From positions 104,735,970 through 104,799,969 of the forward strand of contig NC_084798.1 in assembly GCF_963169125.1 (NCBI RefSeq): a stretch of 64,000 nucleotides of DNA. Direction: 5' to 3'. Made by a program: the position numbers and the translations under genes. Positions within the stretch are counted from its first letter, which is position 1, and every line of letters begins with the position of its first letter. A model generated the notes under the pieces. It did not search any database and was not told the origin of the DNA. It was given only the letters and a program-made list of their open reading frames with translations. This document shows, in pieces, positions 1 to 11,635 of this stretch. This DNA comes from Humulus lupulus. Its lineage: Eukaryota; Streptophyta; Magnoliopsida; Rosales; Cannabaceae.

Positions 1-417
1 TCCGCCATTTCCCATTAGGCTTCGGGACCAGCACGGGGTTGGCAACCCATATAGGAAACTTGGCTTCACGGATAAAGCCACATTTCTTGAGCCAGGCTAC
101 CTCTTCCTCTAGGGCTTCAGCTCGAGTTGTTCCTAAATGCCTTTGCTTCTGGGACTTGGCGGGAACGCTCTTATCCAGATGAAGTGTATGCATGATGACA
201 CTTGGGCTGATTCCCACCATGTCCTCATGGGACCAGGCAAACACGTCCAGGTTATCTTGTAGAAACTTGGTCAGCTCCGCCTTCCTCTTGCTACAGAGGT
301 TTTTCGCGAGCTTGACCATCCGTGATGGATTCTGCGGATCAATGTTCACTTCCTCGAGCTCCTAAATCTCCTGGAGCTCAGATCTATCCTTGCCTATTCG
401 GGGGTCAATATCCTCAC
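1..417 (-). pseudogene. Tat-type Ty3/gypsy pol: protease-RT linker and RT N-terminus (partial)
   Basis: Read on the minus strand, this is the start of the polymerase part of a Ty3/gypsy polyprotein, cut by the window edge. Visible stretches are [16 protein letters not shown], the conserved lead-in to the RT of Tat-type elements, and WVANPVLVPKPNGKW, the first RT block, at the extreme left. The frame is shifted relative to the gag-protease frame that ends at 418, and there is one in-frame stop inside the linker (EI*ELEE). The catalytic RT motif lies outside the window. Reverse transcriptase copies element RNA to DNA in the virus-like particle; this copy is not expressible as it stands. Family assignment is from these motifs; lineage (Tat rather than another non-chromovirus) is inference. 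Confidence 0.85.
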
Positions 418-2208
418 TTAAGACGACATTTTCCCCTTGGCGCTTTGAGGTTTTTCAATCTCATGATCCGCCAAGGGTTCCTGAGATTCCTCTTCACCTT
501 GAATGGCCATTGCCAGCTGCCCGGGTTTAGATTTTCCCTTCATGGAAATGCTGTAGCATTCCCTGGTAGCGAGCTGATTGCCATGGATAGTGCAGATTCC
601 CGTCGAAGTAGGGAATTTCATCGCGAGGTGGCGAGTGGACGTGACGGCCTCGAAAGCTATGAGCGTAGGTCGTCCCAAAATGGCATTGTAGGCAGCGGAG
701 TAGTCAATGACCACGAACTCGAGGAGTTTGGAGACTATCCGAGATCCTTCACCTAGGGTGATCACCAACTCGATCGTCCCTATCGCTGCTGATCCTTCTC
801 CTGAAAAACCATACAACATCATGGAGGTTGCCTTCAGCTCGGCGACAGTCAAACCCATCTTCTCTAAGGTGGATCGGAATAGGAGGTTCACCGAACTCCC
901 ATTGTCTATCAGTACCCTTCTCACTCTCCGATTGGCAAGCTGGACTACTACAATCAGAGGATCATTGTGAGGGAACTGGACATGGCCCGCATCTTCCTCC
1001 GTAAAAATGATTGGTTGCCTCTCCAATCGCTGCTGCTTTGACTGATGCTGTTCCGGGACGAACTCCACTCCGTTATGAGCCTTTAGTTCGTTCACGTATC
1101 TCTTCTGGGCGCCTCTGCTCGTGCCGGCCATGTGCGGACCTCCAGAGATGGTGGATATCTCTCCTCCTACCACATGAGGAGGTACATCCTGGTCTACCCG
1201 AGACCCGGGCTGACTGGCCGGGACTTCACGGGCAGGTCGACTTGCTGGAACCCTGTTCCATGTGTATTGAGCCAAGAGGCCAGCTCGAATGAGAGTCTCG
1301 ATCTCATCCTTTAGATGTCTACAATCGTCGGTATTGTGGCCAACATCGTTATGAAAACGACAAAACTTGGAAGCGTCTCTCTTCCCCTTGTGGTGCTTTA
1401 ATGGTTCCGGCCTCTTCCAGGGGACTCGAGTAGAGTTGGCTAGGAAGATATTCTCCCTAGACTGGGTGAACTCGGTATAAGTCGCATAGACGGGCTTAAA
1501 CTTGTCTATGGACTTATTCTTCTTTTGACCGTGTTGGCTGCCTTCACCATTCCCCTTTCTTTTGCCTCCTCCGAGTTGGTTGTTCTGTGTGACGTTTTGG
1601 GTCACTGCCACGACCTCCATCCCCACTCCAGCGGTCTGTTCGGGGGCCTGGCTGGTTCCCGCAGCTGATGCTTCGGCCTCCTCCAAGTTAATCCATTCTT
1701 GGGCTCTGTTAAGGAATTCGTTAACCGAGCTGACTCCCTTCCTTTGTATATCCTTCCAGAGATCTCCTCCAACGAGGATTCCAGTTCTAATGGCCATGAG
1801 CTTGGAGCTATCATTCGAGTCTCTGGCTCGAGCAGTGACGTTCGCAAATCTGCTCAGGTAGGCCTTCAGAGTCTCACCGGGCTGCTGCCTCACGTTAGCC
1901 AGGGAGTCGGCCTGAACGCGGGCGGCCTGGGAGGCTCAGAATGCCCTTTTGAAATCTACCGAGAAAGTCTTCCAGGAGCTGATTGACTGTTTTTTACCTT
2001 GTTTGAACCACTGCCTGGCAGGTCCAGTCAGTGTGGAAGGGAAGATTAAACATCTCAGCTCGGGGCCAATGTTATGGGCCATCATGAGGGTGTTGAACAT
2101 CCCTAGATGGTCCGATGGATCTCCGTCCCCATTTAACTTTGACAAGTGAGGCATACGGAAACCAGATGGATACGCCGTTGCTGCTATACTGTGGGCGAAG
2201 AGTTCCAT
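418..2208 (-). pseudogene. Tat-type Ty3/gypsy gag core plus aspartic protease
   Basis: An open stretch of 491 codons (1893 to 418) is preceded in the same frame by 2208-1936, with a single TGA between them, so the two form one gag-protease frame with one nonsense codon. The upstream part has the capsid-like gag core (LTGPARQWFKQ; then QPGETLKAYLSRF). Further on is a zinc-knuckle-like motif of the Tat style, CRFHNDVGHNTDDC, followed by RHLKDEIETLIRAG. The protease active site is LIDNGSSVNLLF, with DNG in place of DTG, a variant shared by the other Tat-like proteases in this window, and the flap-side GRPTL motif is present. Gag builds the particle and protease cleaves the polyprotein. The frame ends just before the pol frame, at a frameshift near 415. 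Confidence 0.87.
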
Positions 2209-3460
2209 CTCGTCCCCTGAATCGTACTAATCTTTTTCTTTCTCCGTCAGGAGCTTCCTCATCAGCTCCTCAATCTGAGTTAGGCGTTCGAGGGTTTGGT
2301 CCTGGTGTCCTTGGTTATTCCGGGGCTGTTCAACAGCTCCGGATCCATTGTACATATTTGGTGGGTTATTGCCCCTCCTATCTTGAGATAGGTTATTTGG
2401 GGCATTCCCTCCGTTACGTACCTCGGACAGGGCCCCCCTGAGCGAGCGTGGCTATCTCCTCCCACCTGCTCCCCTCTATGGGAGTTGAGGCGATCTCGAA
2501 GGTCGCCTCCTTGGATGACTTGAGGACTTTGCGTCAAACTCAAATGATGGCGCAGGTCTCCCCCAGAGAGATCACTCCTGCGACTGCCGATCCAGTGGCT
2601 CCTGCTAGATAGGCTTGGAGTCCGCCTTTGGCGGTGAGGACCTGGGCTTTCCCCTGGCGCCCTGCTACGCCGGGAAGGTCCAGCTGATGGCGGATCTCTC
2701 CTGCTACTTCCGTAGGCAGGAATATCTCGAACGGGTCGAGGAGGAGACAGATACCTGATCGGAGACGGAGGATGCCTGACTGGAGAGGCGATCCTGGTTC
2801 CGTTAGGTCTGATTAGATTTGGTGGGGGCCTTTCGGCCCTACCAACCCGCTGGTCCCGCGCCTGGCGATCTGGACAAGGCGCAGGACGGTTGGTGGGATG
2901 TGCTGATGCTGTGAGCCCTCCCCGGATTTCCTTCGGGAATTTCCTCGAGCTCTCCTGGGCGCGCTCGAGGATGGTTGGGAGCTAGGAGTCGACGTTCTGA
3001 CCGAAGGGCTGTATTGCTGTTGTTCGGCTCTAGGCATTCCTCTGAAGTCTGCCTCTCGATGGTGTGATGAAGGAGTGGAGTTGGGGGTCGGAAGTCTGTC
3101 TGAACAGCTACGCCTGGACCGATTACCCCGGCGAGACTTAGAAGCCTCGCCTTGCCTCCCTCCGACGTTAACGTCGGTTGTGAGAGGGGGTAGTCGGGCC
3201 AGCACATCCTTGATCTGCTGACTAGCTATTGCAAGCTGGCTTCTTAGCTGAGCATTCTCCATTTCCACCGCAGTGTAATAACATGGGTTCGGGTTAGGCG
3301 GCCAAGGCGCCAAACTTCCGGTGTCATCTTGGCCTGCCGGCTGTTTTCTTGGCCGCTGCTGGACTTCAGGAACTTGTTCACCAGGGGTGGCAGTATGATG
3401 AGCCTCCTGCCCATCATGTTACTCTGCCTCGTTATCGTGCCTGGATCGAGTTGTCACCAT
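2209..3460 (-). pseudogene. Tat-type gag N-terminal region (degenerate)
   Basis: This is the Ser/Arg/Pro-rich N-terminal part of gag of the same element. The likely original start is the ATG at 3460-3458 (MVTTRSRHDNEAE), followed by an early stop. A 166-codon open piece (3313-2813) begins MAPWPPNPNPCYYTAVEMEN and contains a short helical stretch (AQLRSQLAIASQQI) of the kind seen at gag N-termini. Between 2813 and 2209 the frame changes more than once; fragments such as LTQIEELMRKLLTEKEKD are readable in different frames. No function beyond gag is suggested. Confidence 0.75.
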
Positions 3461-3492
3461 AGTTGGATGTTTGCGACAGCACTGAATCGGAC

Positions 3493-3516
3493 TTGCTCTC
3501 AATGAAAGCACCAAAC
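3493..3516 (-). other. Leader/primer-binding-like motif next to the LTR
   Basis: On the minus strand the sequence GTTTGGTGCTTTCATTGAG directly follows the LTR end. The same motif, with TTTTTGGTGCTTTCATTG, follows both LTRs of the pol-less elements at 54909 and 60969. Its position and the TGG start fit a primer-binding site (PBS), but I cannot name the tRNA from memory. Confidence 0.6.
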
Positions 3517-4265
3517 TGTTTACGCGGTTCTTCGCCAACAGGTAATTTAAGAAAGGAAGAGAAAGGGATTAGTGCTAATAATGAACTGAAACAAATATAC
3601 GATCTTAGGAAATGGAAAGGTGATTCAAGACACGGTTTTTAAGTGGTTCAAAGGTTAAAATCCTTCTACTCCACTAGTCAATATTATTGCTCTATTATGG
3701 GAATATGATTACAGGATATTTCTTACAAGAGATAATCCAACCCCTATCAACTCCTAAGGTCTCCATATTTATAGGAGAAGGCACCTGGGAGTCGGTAAGA
3801 AGGTCATCCCGTGACCTTCTTACCTATCATATCAACTCTATGACATTTATGATAAATTCCTAAACTTGACACATAAGTGTGGTCAAATCGATAGGTAAGG
3901 AGATAATGGGCCGCACGGCCCAACCCAGTCGTGGGTGTCTGAATACGCATGTTCCTGCTGCGTGTCCAAGAAGTCAGGGGCATATCAGACACATGATGCC
4001 TGATATATGCACGTTTACCTTGCGTGTGTTGACTTTACAAAGGGTCATAGCCTCCATATTCAACTCGTACCATGAGCTAGATACTTAACTCGACCCTCGG
4101 CCTTCAGAGTCCTGGCTCAAGTCTTGGGCAATGTTGGCGAAACCTTGGGCTTCCTCGAGCTAAGGAGGTACGACCTTATGACGGAAGCTCCGATCTTGGG
4201 GATGTCCACGAGATAATCATGATTAGGCTGCAGCTCCACTTGCTAATTAGCCCGTGGGAAAATCA
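3517..4265 (-). mobile_element. 5' LTR of the left Tat-type element
   Basis: The PBS-proximal end is TGTTTACGCG on the plus strand, i.e. an LTR ending in CA on the minus strand, immediately next to the PBS-like motif. A minus-strand TATA box (CCTATAAATATGG) lies at about 3761-3773. The far edge is placed at 4265, where TGATTTTCCCACGGGC would be the LTR start on the minus strand and copia-like LTR sequence begins; this edge is an estimate. The partner LTR is outside the window, so no TSD can be checked. Confidence 0.7.
3761..3773 (-). promoter_or_regulatory. LTR TATA box
   Basis: CCTATAAATATGG on the minus strand lies inside the LTR, upstream of the gag direction. It is the only clear TATA in this LTR. 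Confidence 0.6.
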
Positions 4266-4945
4266 AGGCGTACATGCACGTGCACACACAGTCCATGGAT
4301 TGTGTGTGGCGTGTATTGCTATTTTCAGGGATAGGATTTTCGTTTTCATTTATTTATTTAATTAATTAATAGATAATTCAAAAATTAGTTTTTGGATTTT
4401 TTTCATTAATAAAGTAATTAATTAATTAAAAGGTAAATTGTAAGTTGGTTACAGATTTATTTTTGAATATTTTCTTTTAAGTATGACTAATAAGAAAATA
4501 TAAAAATAACCAATCTCAGAAAACTAAATCTAAGATTCGGTCTGTGGAAAAATAAAATTATATTTTTCTCTCCCTCAAAAATAAAGAACAAATTCTCAGG
4601 CCTATTCTCTTGATCTCAAGTGTTGAGTACATTAAGTAGAATCACAAATAAACTATCATTCATTCTCTAAGTGCCCACACACTTATTGAGGTGTAGAGAA
4701 TGCTTTGGAAGATCTTGGTGTGAGTACCTGGGAGCGGCTTGGATAGGAAGATCGTTCTAAATACGAAAAGATAGCAATGACACTTCATAGGCTTCAAGAG
4801 GTATGAATTCTATTCTTAACTTGGTTATGATTAATGTATGTATATTAATGGATCCTCATATTTAAAGGTAGTTCAAATATGTTACAAAAATTTTGTTGTA
4901 CACTGGGCCAACCCCACCACCATTTCGCTGCGTATTAGGAAACTC
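4266..4945 (+). mobile_element. Fragment of a copia-type long LTR (3' part)
   Basis: This fragment is homologous, in inverted orientation, to the part of the 2.2-kb LTR at 19386-21588 nearest its 19386 end. Shared blocks include the GCCTATGAAG/TCTTTTCGTAT region near 4765-4790, the TGTGTGGGCAC block near 4680 and the palindromic TCCATGGA word near 4300. It lacks the other two-thirds of the LTR, which is replaced by the Tat-type LTR at its left. It ends near CATTTCGCTGCG, where chromovirus gag sequence begins. No TSD was seen. Confidence 0.65.
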
Positions 4946-5567
4946 ATTCCTAATAGTAACTCCATGCACTGAGATAATCCTGACATCCTATGCTATCATG
5001 GGGTTTAATCCCCTAACAAATCTCTCTCTCCTAGCAGCGTCAGTTAACACCATGTCTGATGAAAACTTGGCGAATCGGTCGAACTTTAGAGCATACGTAG
5101 TCACAATCATGTTTCCATGAACCAACCTGGTGAACTCATCTACATTTAAAGTCTAAACATCAACATTATAGTACTTCTCTTTAAGAAAATCGCGAAACTC
5201 ATCCCAACATAATACCGTGACGTTCCAGGTCTTAGGTACAACCTCCCACCGGATGCTAGCTTCATCACGTAACATATATGTGGCACATGTCACTCTTTCA
5301 TTGCCTACCACTCTCATAAAGTCAAGGATGCTGGTAATCATGCTCATCCACTTGTCAGCTTTCAGTGGATTTGGTCCTCCCTTAAAGGTAGGAGGGCGTT
5401 GACCTCTCATATAGGGGCTCCCACCTATTTTCAACCTCTGGCTGCACTAAAACTAGTACCACAGCAGGTGACATGAATGGTGCAGCATTCCATTGCAGAA
5501 TATGTTGTCTCAACAGATGAATCTCATCTTCATGTCTCTGTAATCTTGCTTGCGTATCAGCAAGCAC
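4946..5567 (-). pseudogene. Chromovirus gag (fragment)
   Basis: Two overlapping minus-strand frames carry gag. The N-terminal piece (5567-5382) begins MLADTQARLQRHEDEIHLLR. The capsid piece (5434-5153) contains RPPTFKGGPNPLKADKWM and WDEFRDFLKEKYYNVDV, the standard Ty3/gypsy gag layout. Continuing leftward, FDRFAKFSSDMV and RERFVRGLNPMIA, then an in-frame stop, give the C-terminal end of the gag core. The sequence stops at the copia LTR fragment, so zinc knuckle and pol are missing. Similarity of pattern to the gag at 24380-25249 supports chromovirus; the exact clade is not determined. Confidence 0.8.
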
Positions 5568-6041
5568 CTCCTACAAATCTTGAGGGGCAAGTCGAGGGTT
5601 TTGCCCTATGTCATCATCTCTAGCCTCAATCCTCACGTTAGCTAGTCACTCTAATCGCCTTGGCATAAGTACCCAAGTATACCTGCAATCAACGACTCGA
5701 CTTATCAGCCAATGATAACGGGTTCCAAAACCACCCCATGGTCAAAAACCGAACAAATAAGCAAACACACGCAACCGCAATGCTAATAAGCATTTCAATA
5801 GCTTTCACCTATAACAGCAACGCTAATAAGCATGCCTTTTCATATTCACATAGAAGTCAATGGCCAGGCCCTATCAGTATATTTCATGCTTTCTATTCTA
5901 GCATGCAGATATGGCATATATATTCCAAATAAACAATTAAACACGTTTTTAACACATTAATTACCATACCCTGAGTTATGCTTATCTTTAGCAGTGAGTG
6001 TACACACTAAACCTATATTAAGGAACCATTAAACGATGGAA

Positions 6042-6053
6042 GCTCTCATACCA
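6042..6053 (-). other. Primer-binding site, initiator Met tRNA type
   Basis: The minus strand reads TGGTATGAGAGC, one mismatch from TGGTATCAGAGC, the classical initiator-Met tRNA PBS. It sits between gag and the LTR that starts at 6056. Confidence 0.75.
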
Positions 6054-6055
6054 AG

Positions 6056-7850
6056 TGGTAACTCCCTACTAATCCAAGACCATTACACTATGTATTTAAA
6101 ATTGTGCTTAACTCGTTAGGCGAGTCATTTGAACTTTAAAAGTTTCATTAAAATTAACTAATGGTTTAGTTATTATAAATTTTGGTCGAAAGAGTTAAAC
6201 TTTTCATTAAAGATTTTAAACATATACAAGGGATCTCAAAAGATTTTAAAAACAACATATAACGTGTTTGGGATTACAACAATAGCTTACCTAAGCTGCA
6301 AAATCTAGACTCAAATCCTAGTCCCTCAAAATAATCTTGGTCGTAGTGGTCGAGAAAACCGAGTATGTACACACCGCCCCCAGAGCTTGGCAACTAATGG
6401 CTGGTCCAGTTTACCTTGGCCCTTACCTGCACCACAAAGCACTCGTAAGCCAAGGCCAAAGAAGAAAACCCAATTAAATAGAAACAAATGTTCAATGATA
6501 TATAAATCATAATTAACATGGTTCACAGTTATAAACAAATTCATGCAAGCCTTTAATTCCTTAACACGGTTAGTGCCGAGTAAGTGTGGCCTTGCCAATA
6601 TGACCTACACTACGCGTGATTATCGTCGAATCGGACCCATGCCAACCATTTACAAATAAAAGCATACCCATAGATGCATCAGACACAATCACAAATAATA
6701 ACAAAATAATTCAATCAAACTCAATAAGCAGTTATGACTGCGTTCACTGGCCGGGGCCAATTCCCTAAACACGATGCAACTATTTTTTTACCTCAATTCC
6801 TATGTAGAAGGTTTAAATGACCCTTAGTGCAATCCCTATCCCGAACATCGCAAAAAACCTAGTCACAACGCAAACGATACTCTTATTAGGGATTAAATCC
6901 ACATCACGAGTTCCAATCTAAACTCTAGTCCTTTGAACTAATATTACCAATCAATGTGGTGATGGAAACGTCCCCCCCCCCCCCCCCCCAAGCACCCAAG
7001 TGGGCCCCCAAAACAAACCCTAAAACACCGAGCCCAATTCACAAAATTCAGAAAATCACAAGCTTGGGGCACTTGTTGCGGTTGCACCTGTTCCTAGCGG
7101 GATCGCGCCCATATGAAACTTTGGGGTTTCTAGGGCAATGGCGTGGTCACGCCACTAGCTCGAAAACCTCAAATCACATTCAAAACTCCTTAAGTTCTGT
7201 GACCCTAGCGCGATCATGCTAGGACACTAAAAACACAAAACGAGCCCAAAAACGTGTTCTTCCCCAAATCAAGCCCTTGCGATTTCTAGCACCAAAACTA
7301 TGATCCTGAACAAGCTATACACAAATTTTACACCAAAATCGACCACAAAAAAACAATATCACCCATCCAAGACATCAAAACACCCAAAACTAGGACAAAA
7401 ACACCTTAAACCCAAAGTTTGCATCTTTTGAGTTTTGAGCTAAACCTTACCAAGAAAAATCCCAAGTTTTCAGTGAAATCTCAAGCTTCAAAACAGCTAG
7501 CACTTGCATTTCCACCATTAATCACAACACATATTTTCTAAAAACATGAAATTCTCAAAACTTTCGTTATCCCCAAAACTAATCAAGAACCATGTGAAAC
7601 ATCAAGAAAACTAAAACAAAAAGGTTACCTTGCTATGATTTTCTAATTCCTTATGTGCAATGAACTACTAATAGCTACCAATCCGACTTAGCTAACTCTA
7701 ATTATCTCAAAAGCCTTCGACATTCTCAAGACTTGTTTTGCTTTAAGTCTTTCTTTGTGCTTAATGAGTTAGAGAGAATAAGACCAAAGGGAGGTGGCTA
7801 GAATCTGAAAGAGAGATGGTTGCCTTACATCTTTTGTCCATAAATGTAGA
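6056..7850 (-). mobile_element. Chromovirus 5' LTR, truncated
   Basis: The PBS-proximal end reads TGGTAACTCCC. The body parallels the 2.4-kb chromovirus LTR at 44479-46848: the block near 6420-6460 (CCTTACCTGCACCACAAAGC, AAGCCAAGGCC) matches the equivalent block there. A CpG-rich island with repeated GATCGCGCC / GGTCACGCC / GCGCGATCATGC words lies at about 7085-7220. Sequence after about 7850 no longer follows the LTR, so the upstream end is missing. Stop-rich throughout. Confidence 0.72.
6972..6989. repeat. Poly-C homopolymer (18 bases)
   Basis: An uninterrupted run of 18 C lies inside the chromovirus LTR at 6056-7850. Length is liable to be unstable in the genome or mis-called in sequencing. 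Confidence 0.95.
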
Positions 7851-7960
7851 CATAAATTTTTTGACACGTACTATTCGAGCAGTGGTATACATACGGGTAT
7901 TGATTTTGAACTAAGTGTACATCTCGTTCCTATCTATGTCCCTGAAGAATTCTAACATGT
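7851..7960. other. Unassigned junction sequence
   Basis: Short AT-rich stretch between the truncated LTR and the coiled-coil pseudogene. Nothing recognised. Confidence 0.4.
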
Positions 7961-8865
7961 TTGCTTCTGACTACAGCGATGTCAAAAGAATGTATTCTTG
8001 ATCTATACACCTCAACACATGTTTTAATCAAGAAGCAAAATAAAATAAATGTTGCTTCTGGAGCCAGGTCGAGCAAAAAGCCCACAGTCAAGCACACCAG
8101 GGGAGACCCTCCTACTTCAACTTCTCCAGCCGCACCAAGCCAGACTCATCCTGAGCAGAATTCTCCATTTGATTGAGCTTTACCAACTAATCAAACTCCA
8201 CCAGTTAGTCAGCCTCCTGCAGCAAGCACTTCTCCAAGTTACTCGGCGATTGATGACAACACTCCTCCAAAAATAGTGGAAAACCTGAAGTCTTCGGTCG
8301 AGTCTATTCGCACACGCACTCAAAATCTCACCCAACATCTTTTATCTATTGAGGCCTTTGCCACCCTCGAGAGGGTATCGATTGAAAAGGCCCCATCGAA
8401 TATTTTTTTTCATTAAGCACCTATTTTATTCATCAAACAATTAGAAATTTTTTGTACAAGTGTTCGGCTCAATTTGAACCTCATAATTTTTTAAGTGTGT
8501 GATGACACTAGCTCATACCCGTCCTCGAGCACAGAATCTTGCTGATTCGCTCACAAGATCAAGGGCCACTGTAAAGTAGTTTAAAGAGGCCAACATAATC
8601 AATCATCAACATGCCAAAGGGCTCGAGGAGGATCTTAAGGGAAAGAATCGTGAGATCGAGGCGAAGAGCCAGGTGATTTAGGCACTCTAGGTGAAGGAGA
8701 CAAAGCAGGAACGTCTCAACGGGGAGCATGAGCAGAAACAAAAGAGCCTCGAGGATCATATCCGGTAGCTCAAGGCGGGAAAGAAGAGGCTCGTGTAGAA
8801 ACTAGCTCAAGAAAAGGAAAATATCTCCTTGGACTTAACTAGGATAAAGAGTGCTGCCTATAATT
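7961..8865 (+). pseudogene. Fragment of Tat-associated coiled-coil gene
   Basis: Two plus-strand exon-like stretches are visible. The first follows a good splice acceptor (TTCTGACTACAG near 7960-7976) and reads RSSKKPTVKHTRGDPPTSTS, then after one stop SIRTRTQNLTQHLLSIEAFA, a Pro/Ser-rich segment. The second (about 8490-8865) is charged and heptad-like: FKEANIINHQHAKGLEEDLK, KETKQERLNGEHEQKQKSLE and AQEKENISLDLTRIKSA, with several stops. The pattern (Pro/Ser-rich linker then long coiled coil) is like the antisense gene at 58236-58792. I infer it is a stray copy of the antisense gene of a Tat-type element; no independent function is implied. Confidence 0.55.
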
Positions 8866-8869
8866 TTTT

Positions 8870-9788
8870 TTTTCATGTTTTGAAAGAACAATAAGGCGGC
8901 AAATTTCGATGATTTGCCTGCCAATCTTCGAGATATGGAGATTGCAAAGTGTATAGATTGTGAGGAGGACGTGTCTTTTGCTGCCAATCTTCACGACTCA
9001 AATGCATGTGTGTCGCAACCCTAATTCTCCAACTAATGTCATTCTGGCTTTGAAAGGTACCGTCGTGGCCCTCATCTTCTGAGAATATGGCGTCTCTGTC
9101 TAATCGCAGCATCACGACTCTAATTTCTTTTTTCACCAAATCACATGCCTTCGAGTCTAAACACTGTCCATTTATCAATTTTTCCATAAATCCTGAAATA
9201 TTATGAAACATAGGCAATAGTAGTGTCATACGCCACAAACATAACTAAATAACATAAAAAATTCCCCAAACATAACTTTTACTCGCCCTCGAGTAAAACT
9301 GTTGACACATTAAAAAAAAACTAACCATAAACATGAATCAAGTTATAACCTAACAAGCCTCAACCTCAAAAACACCTTCCAATACTAGATCAAAAATTTT
9401 CTACTGTATTTCATCCAGCATTTCAGTCAAAACATTCTTCCGATTCACTTAAGTCTAACAATAAAAGCTCTCCTTATCATGATTAATAAATAAAATGGAT
9501 TTGAATCAATTCATGCTCACCAAATTTTTCATTGCAATCAATCAATCAATTGTTAGCCCATAAGCTTTCTATACTTAGTAATCTCCACTAATGTAAGAAA
9601 TACATGCTCAAAATCAATAATTTTCATGGCTTATAATTGAAAGACTTTGGTAAAGGTAGTTGAAAAAGTCATGTAGGAAAAACCAATCTTTTGAGAAACT
9701 TACAAACCCAAAACAATCCCAAAATTCCCAATCTTTCTTTCTTTGAGAGAAAATTTCCCAAATTTCCCTGGCAACGACGCCAAAAACT
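8870..9788 (-). repeat. Family R repeat, copy 1 (leader part with PBS)
   Basis: This is the first of two head-to-tail copies of the same repeat; 8985-9788 matches 10860-11635 (for example, the block CATAACTAAATAAC and the pair ACTCGCCCTCGAGTAAAACTG / ACTCATCCTGGAGTAAAACT). It ends with a minus-strand PBS of Asp-tRNA type at 9765-9782. No protein-coding capacity is recognisable. The reading LPGKFGKFSLKERKIG that recurs at both copies is a by-product of translating the PBS region. Confidence 0.6.
9765..9782 (-). other. Primer-binding site, Asp tRNA type
   Basis: The minus strand reads TGGCGTCGTTGCCAGGGA, close to TGGCGCCGTTGCCGGGGA, complementary to the 3' end of plant tRNA-Asp and used by Athila-like and other plant gypsy elements. 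A putative LTR edge (TGTTGTGG on the plus strand) is six bases away at 9789. Confidence 0.7.
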
Positions 9789-11635
9789 TGTTGTGGAAAT
9801 TATGTACGCAAGTATACACAATCGTAATAAGTAATAAGTAGAGTATACGAAAGTACACTTTGCTTATGTACGCAAGTATACGCAATCGTAACAAGTAATA
9901 AATAGAGTAATAAGGAAATAAGTAGAGTATCGTTCCCACGAGGACTGTTATTAATTACCACGAATTAATCTTTATTTCTAATTGTTTTGACGAATAATGA
10001 TTATAGACTTTACTAAAACTAAACAAAAAAAACAATAAACAAGAACAAAAGAGAACTAAATACTAAAATATTAATTCAATGCAATAAGTATTAGGGTTAT
10101 TAACTTCATCAACTATCCACCCATGCCTCTCTAATGTGAATTTAAGAATTCCTATCTCTATTGTGATAGTGAATTAAAATTGTATATTATATTCTTACTA
10201 GGACTTATAACACTCTACAATAAGCAAATCTCCTACATCTCTGTGGTAAATTAACATATCACAAGCATTAAACACGTAATTCCTAAGCCACCCAAATCGT
10301 ACAGGTACTCTCGTCCAATATAAATCTTTGATTATTTGACTATAGCATATTTTTCCTTCACTTCTCAGTTCTCAGGTTAAAATCATATAAATCATGCAAT
10401 TAGTGGCCAATTAATCACAAGCATTAAAGACAAGACAAATAATTCACATATTTATAAGAAATTCATAAAAACTTTATTAGATACTCCTAGGGTTTCGAGG
10501 AGAATCGATTAACACCCTAAATAAGAAATTATTTCATGTAAAACATAGTTAAATCCATCAAACTAAATATAAACATCACTACAAGAGAAATTAAAAGAAG
10601 AAGAAGAATAATGATATAAAATAGTTGATGTCCAAGCTTTTGCCTCCACAGAGTGTTTTCTTGTGTCTCCCCTTAGGGTTTATTTGTAAACAATCCTCAT
10701 AATGTTGCTTACATACTTGTTTGTGTTTTGAATGTGAAATTCACTTGTTCCTGAATCTTAAATTTCCCTAATTCGCACTCTGACCGTCTCAAGTGTCGCG
10801 ACACCATAATGAAGTGTCGCAATCCATGTCAAAGAATCGAAATTCGTCTCATCTCTGCCTCGACAAGCACCGCGGCTCTAATGCATGTGCGTTGTGACCT
10901 TAATTCCAACTATTAGCGTTGCAGCTAAGAAAGGTAGCGACGTGACCCTCGACTTCTCAGAATTTGGCGTCCCTATCTCATCGCAGTGTCAAGGCTCCAA
11001 TGTCTTTTTTAACCAAATCACATCTTTTCGAGGCTAAACACGGTCCATTTATTAATTTTTCAATAAATCGCGAAACAATGTCAAACATAGGCAACAAAAT
11101 CATCATACTGCACAAACATAACTAAATAACCTCAAAAATTCCCTAAACCAACCCTCTAAAACACTCTAAAATACTAGTTTATCTAGTTCCCCCAAACATA
11201 TCTTTTACTCATCCTGGAGTAAAACTATTGACACTTTCTAAAACAAACTAACCACAAACATGAATCAATCTTAGAATTTTTCCACTGTATTTCATCCAAA
11301 ATTTCATTTAAAACATTTTTCCAATTCACTTAAGTCCAAAAGTCAAAGTTCTCCTAATCTTGATTAATAAATAAAATGCATTTGAATCAATTCATGATCA
11401 CCACATATTTTATTACAATTAATCAATCAATTATTTTGCTATAAGCTTGCTATACTTACTAATCTCCACTAATGTAAACAATACATCCTAAAAAATCAAT
11501 AGGACTCAAATATACCATAAGCATACAAACCAATCTTTTGAAAAACTTACAAACCCAAAACAATCCCAAATTTCCCAATCTTTCTTCCTTGAGAGAAAAT
11601 TTCCCAAATTTCCTTGGCAACAACACCAAAGAACT
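9789..11635 (-). repeat. Family R repeat unit (LTR-like part plus leader), 1847 bp
   Basis: From one putative LTR edge (9789) to the next (11636) the unit is 1847 bp. The edge sequence GTACGCAAGTATACGCAATC followed by TATCGTTCCCACGAGG is shared with 11650-11715 and, more diverged, with 34880-34950. A CpG-rich island with TGTCGCGACA, ACCGCGGC and related words lies at about 10785-10995. AT-rich elsewhere; no coding sequence recognised. Interpretation as LTR plus leader of a gypsy-type element is inference from the PBS. Confidence 0.6.
11611..11628 (-). other. Primer-binding site, Asp tRNA type (decayed)
   Basis: The minus strand reads TGGTGTTGTTGCCAAGGA, a degraded version of the site at 9765-9782, in the same relation to the next repeat edge (11636). 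Confidence 0.6.

Noticed and set aside
6042..6053. tRNA gene fragment
   Set aside because: Only the 12-base PBS complement is present; no cloverleaf sequence around it.
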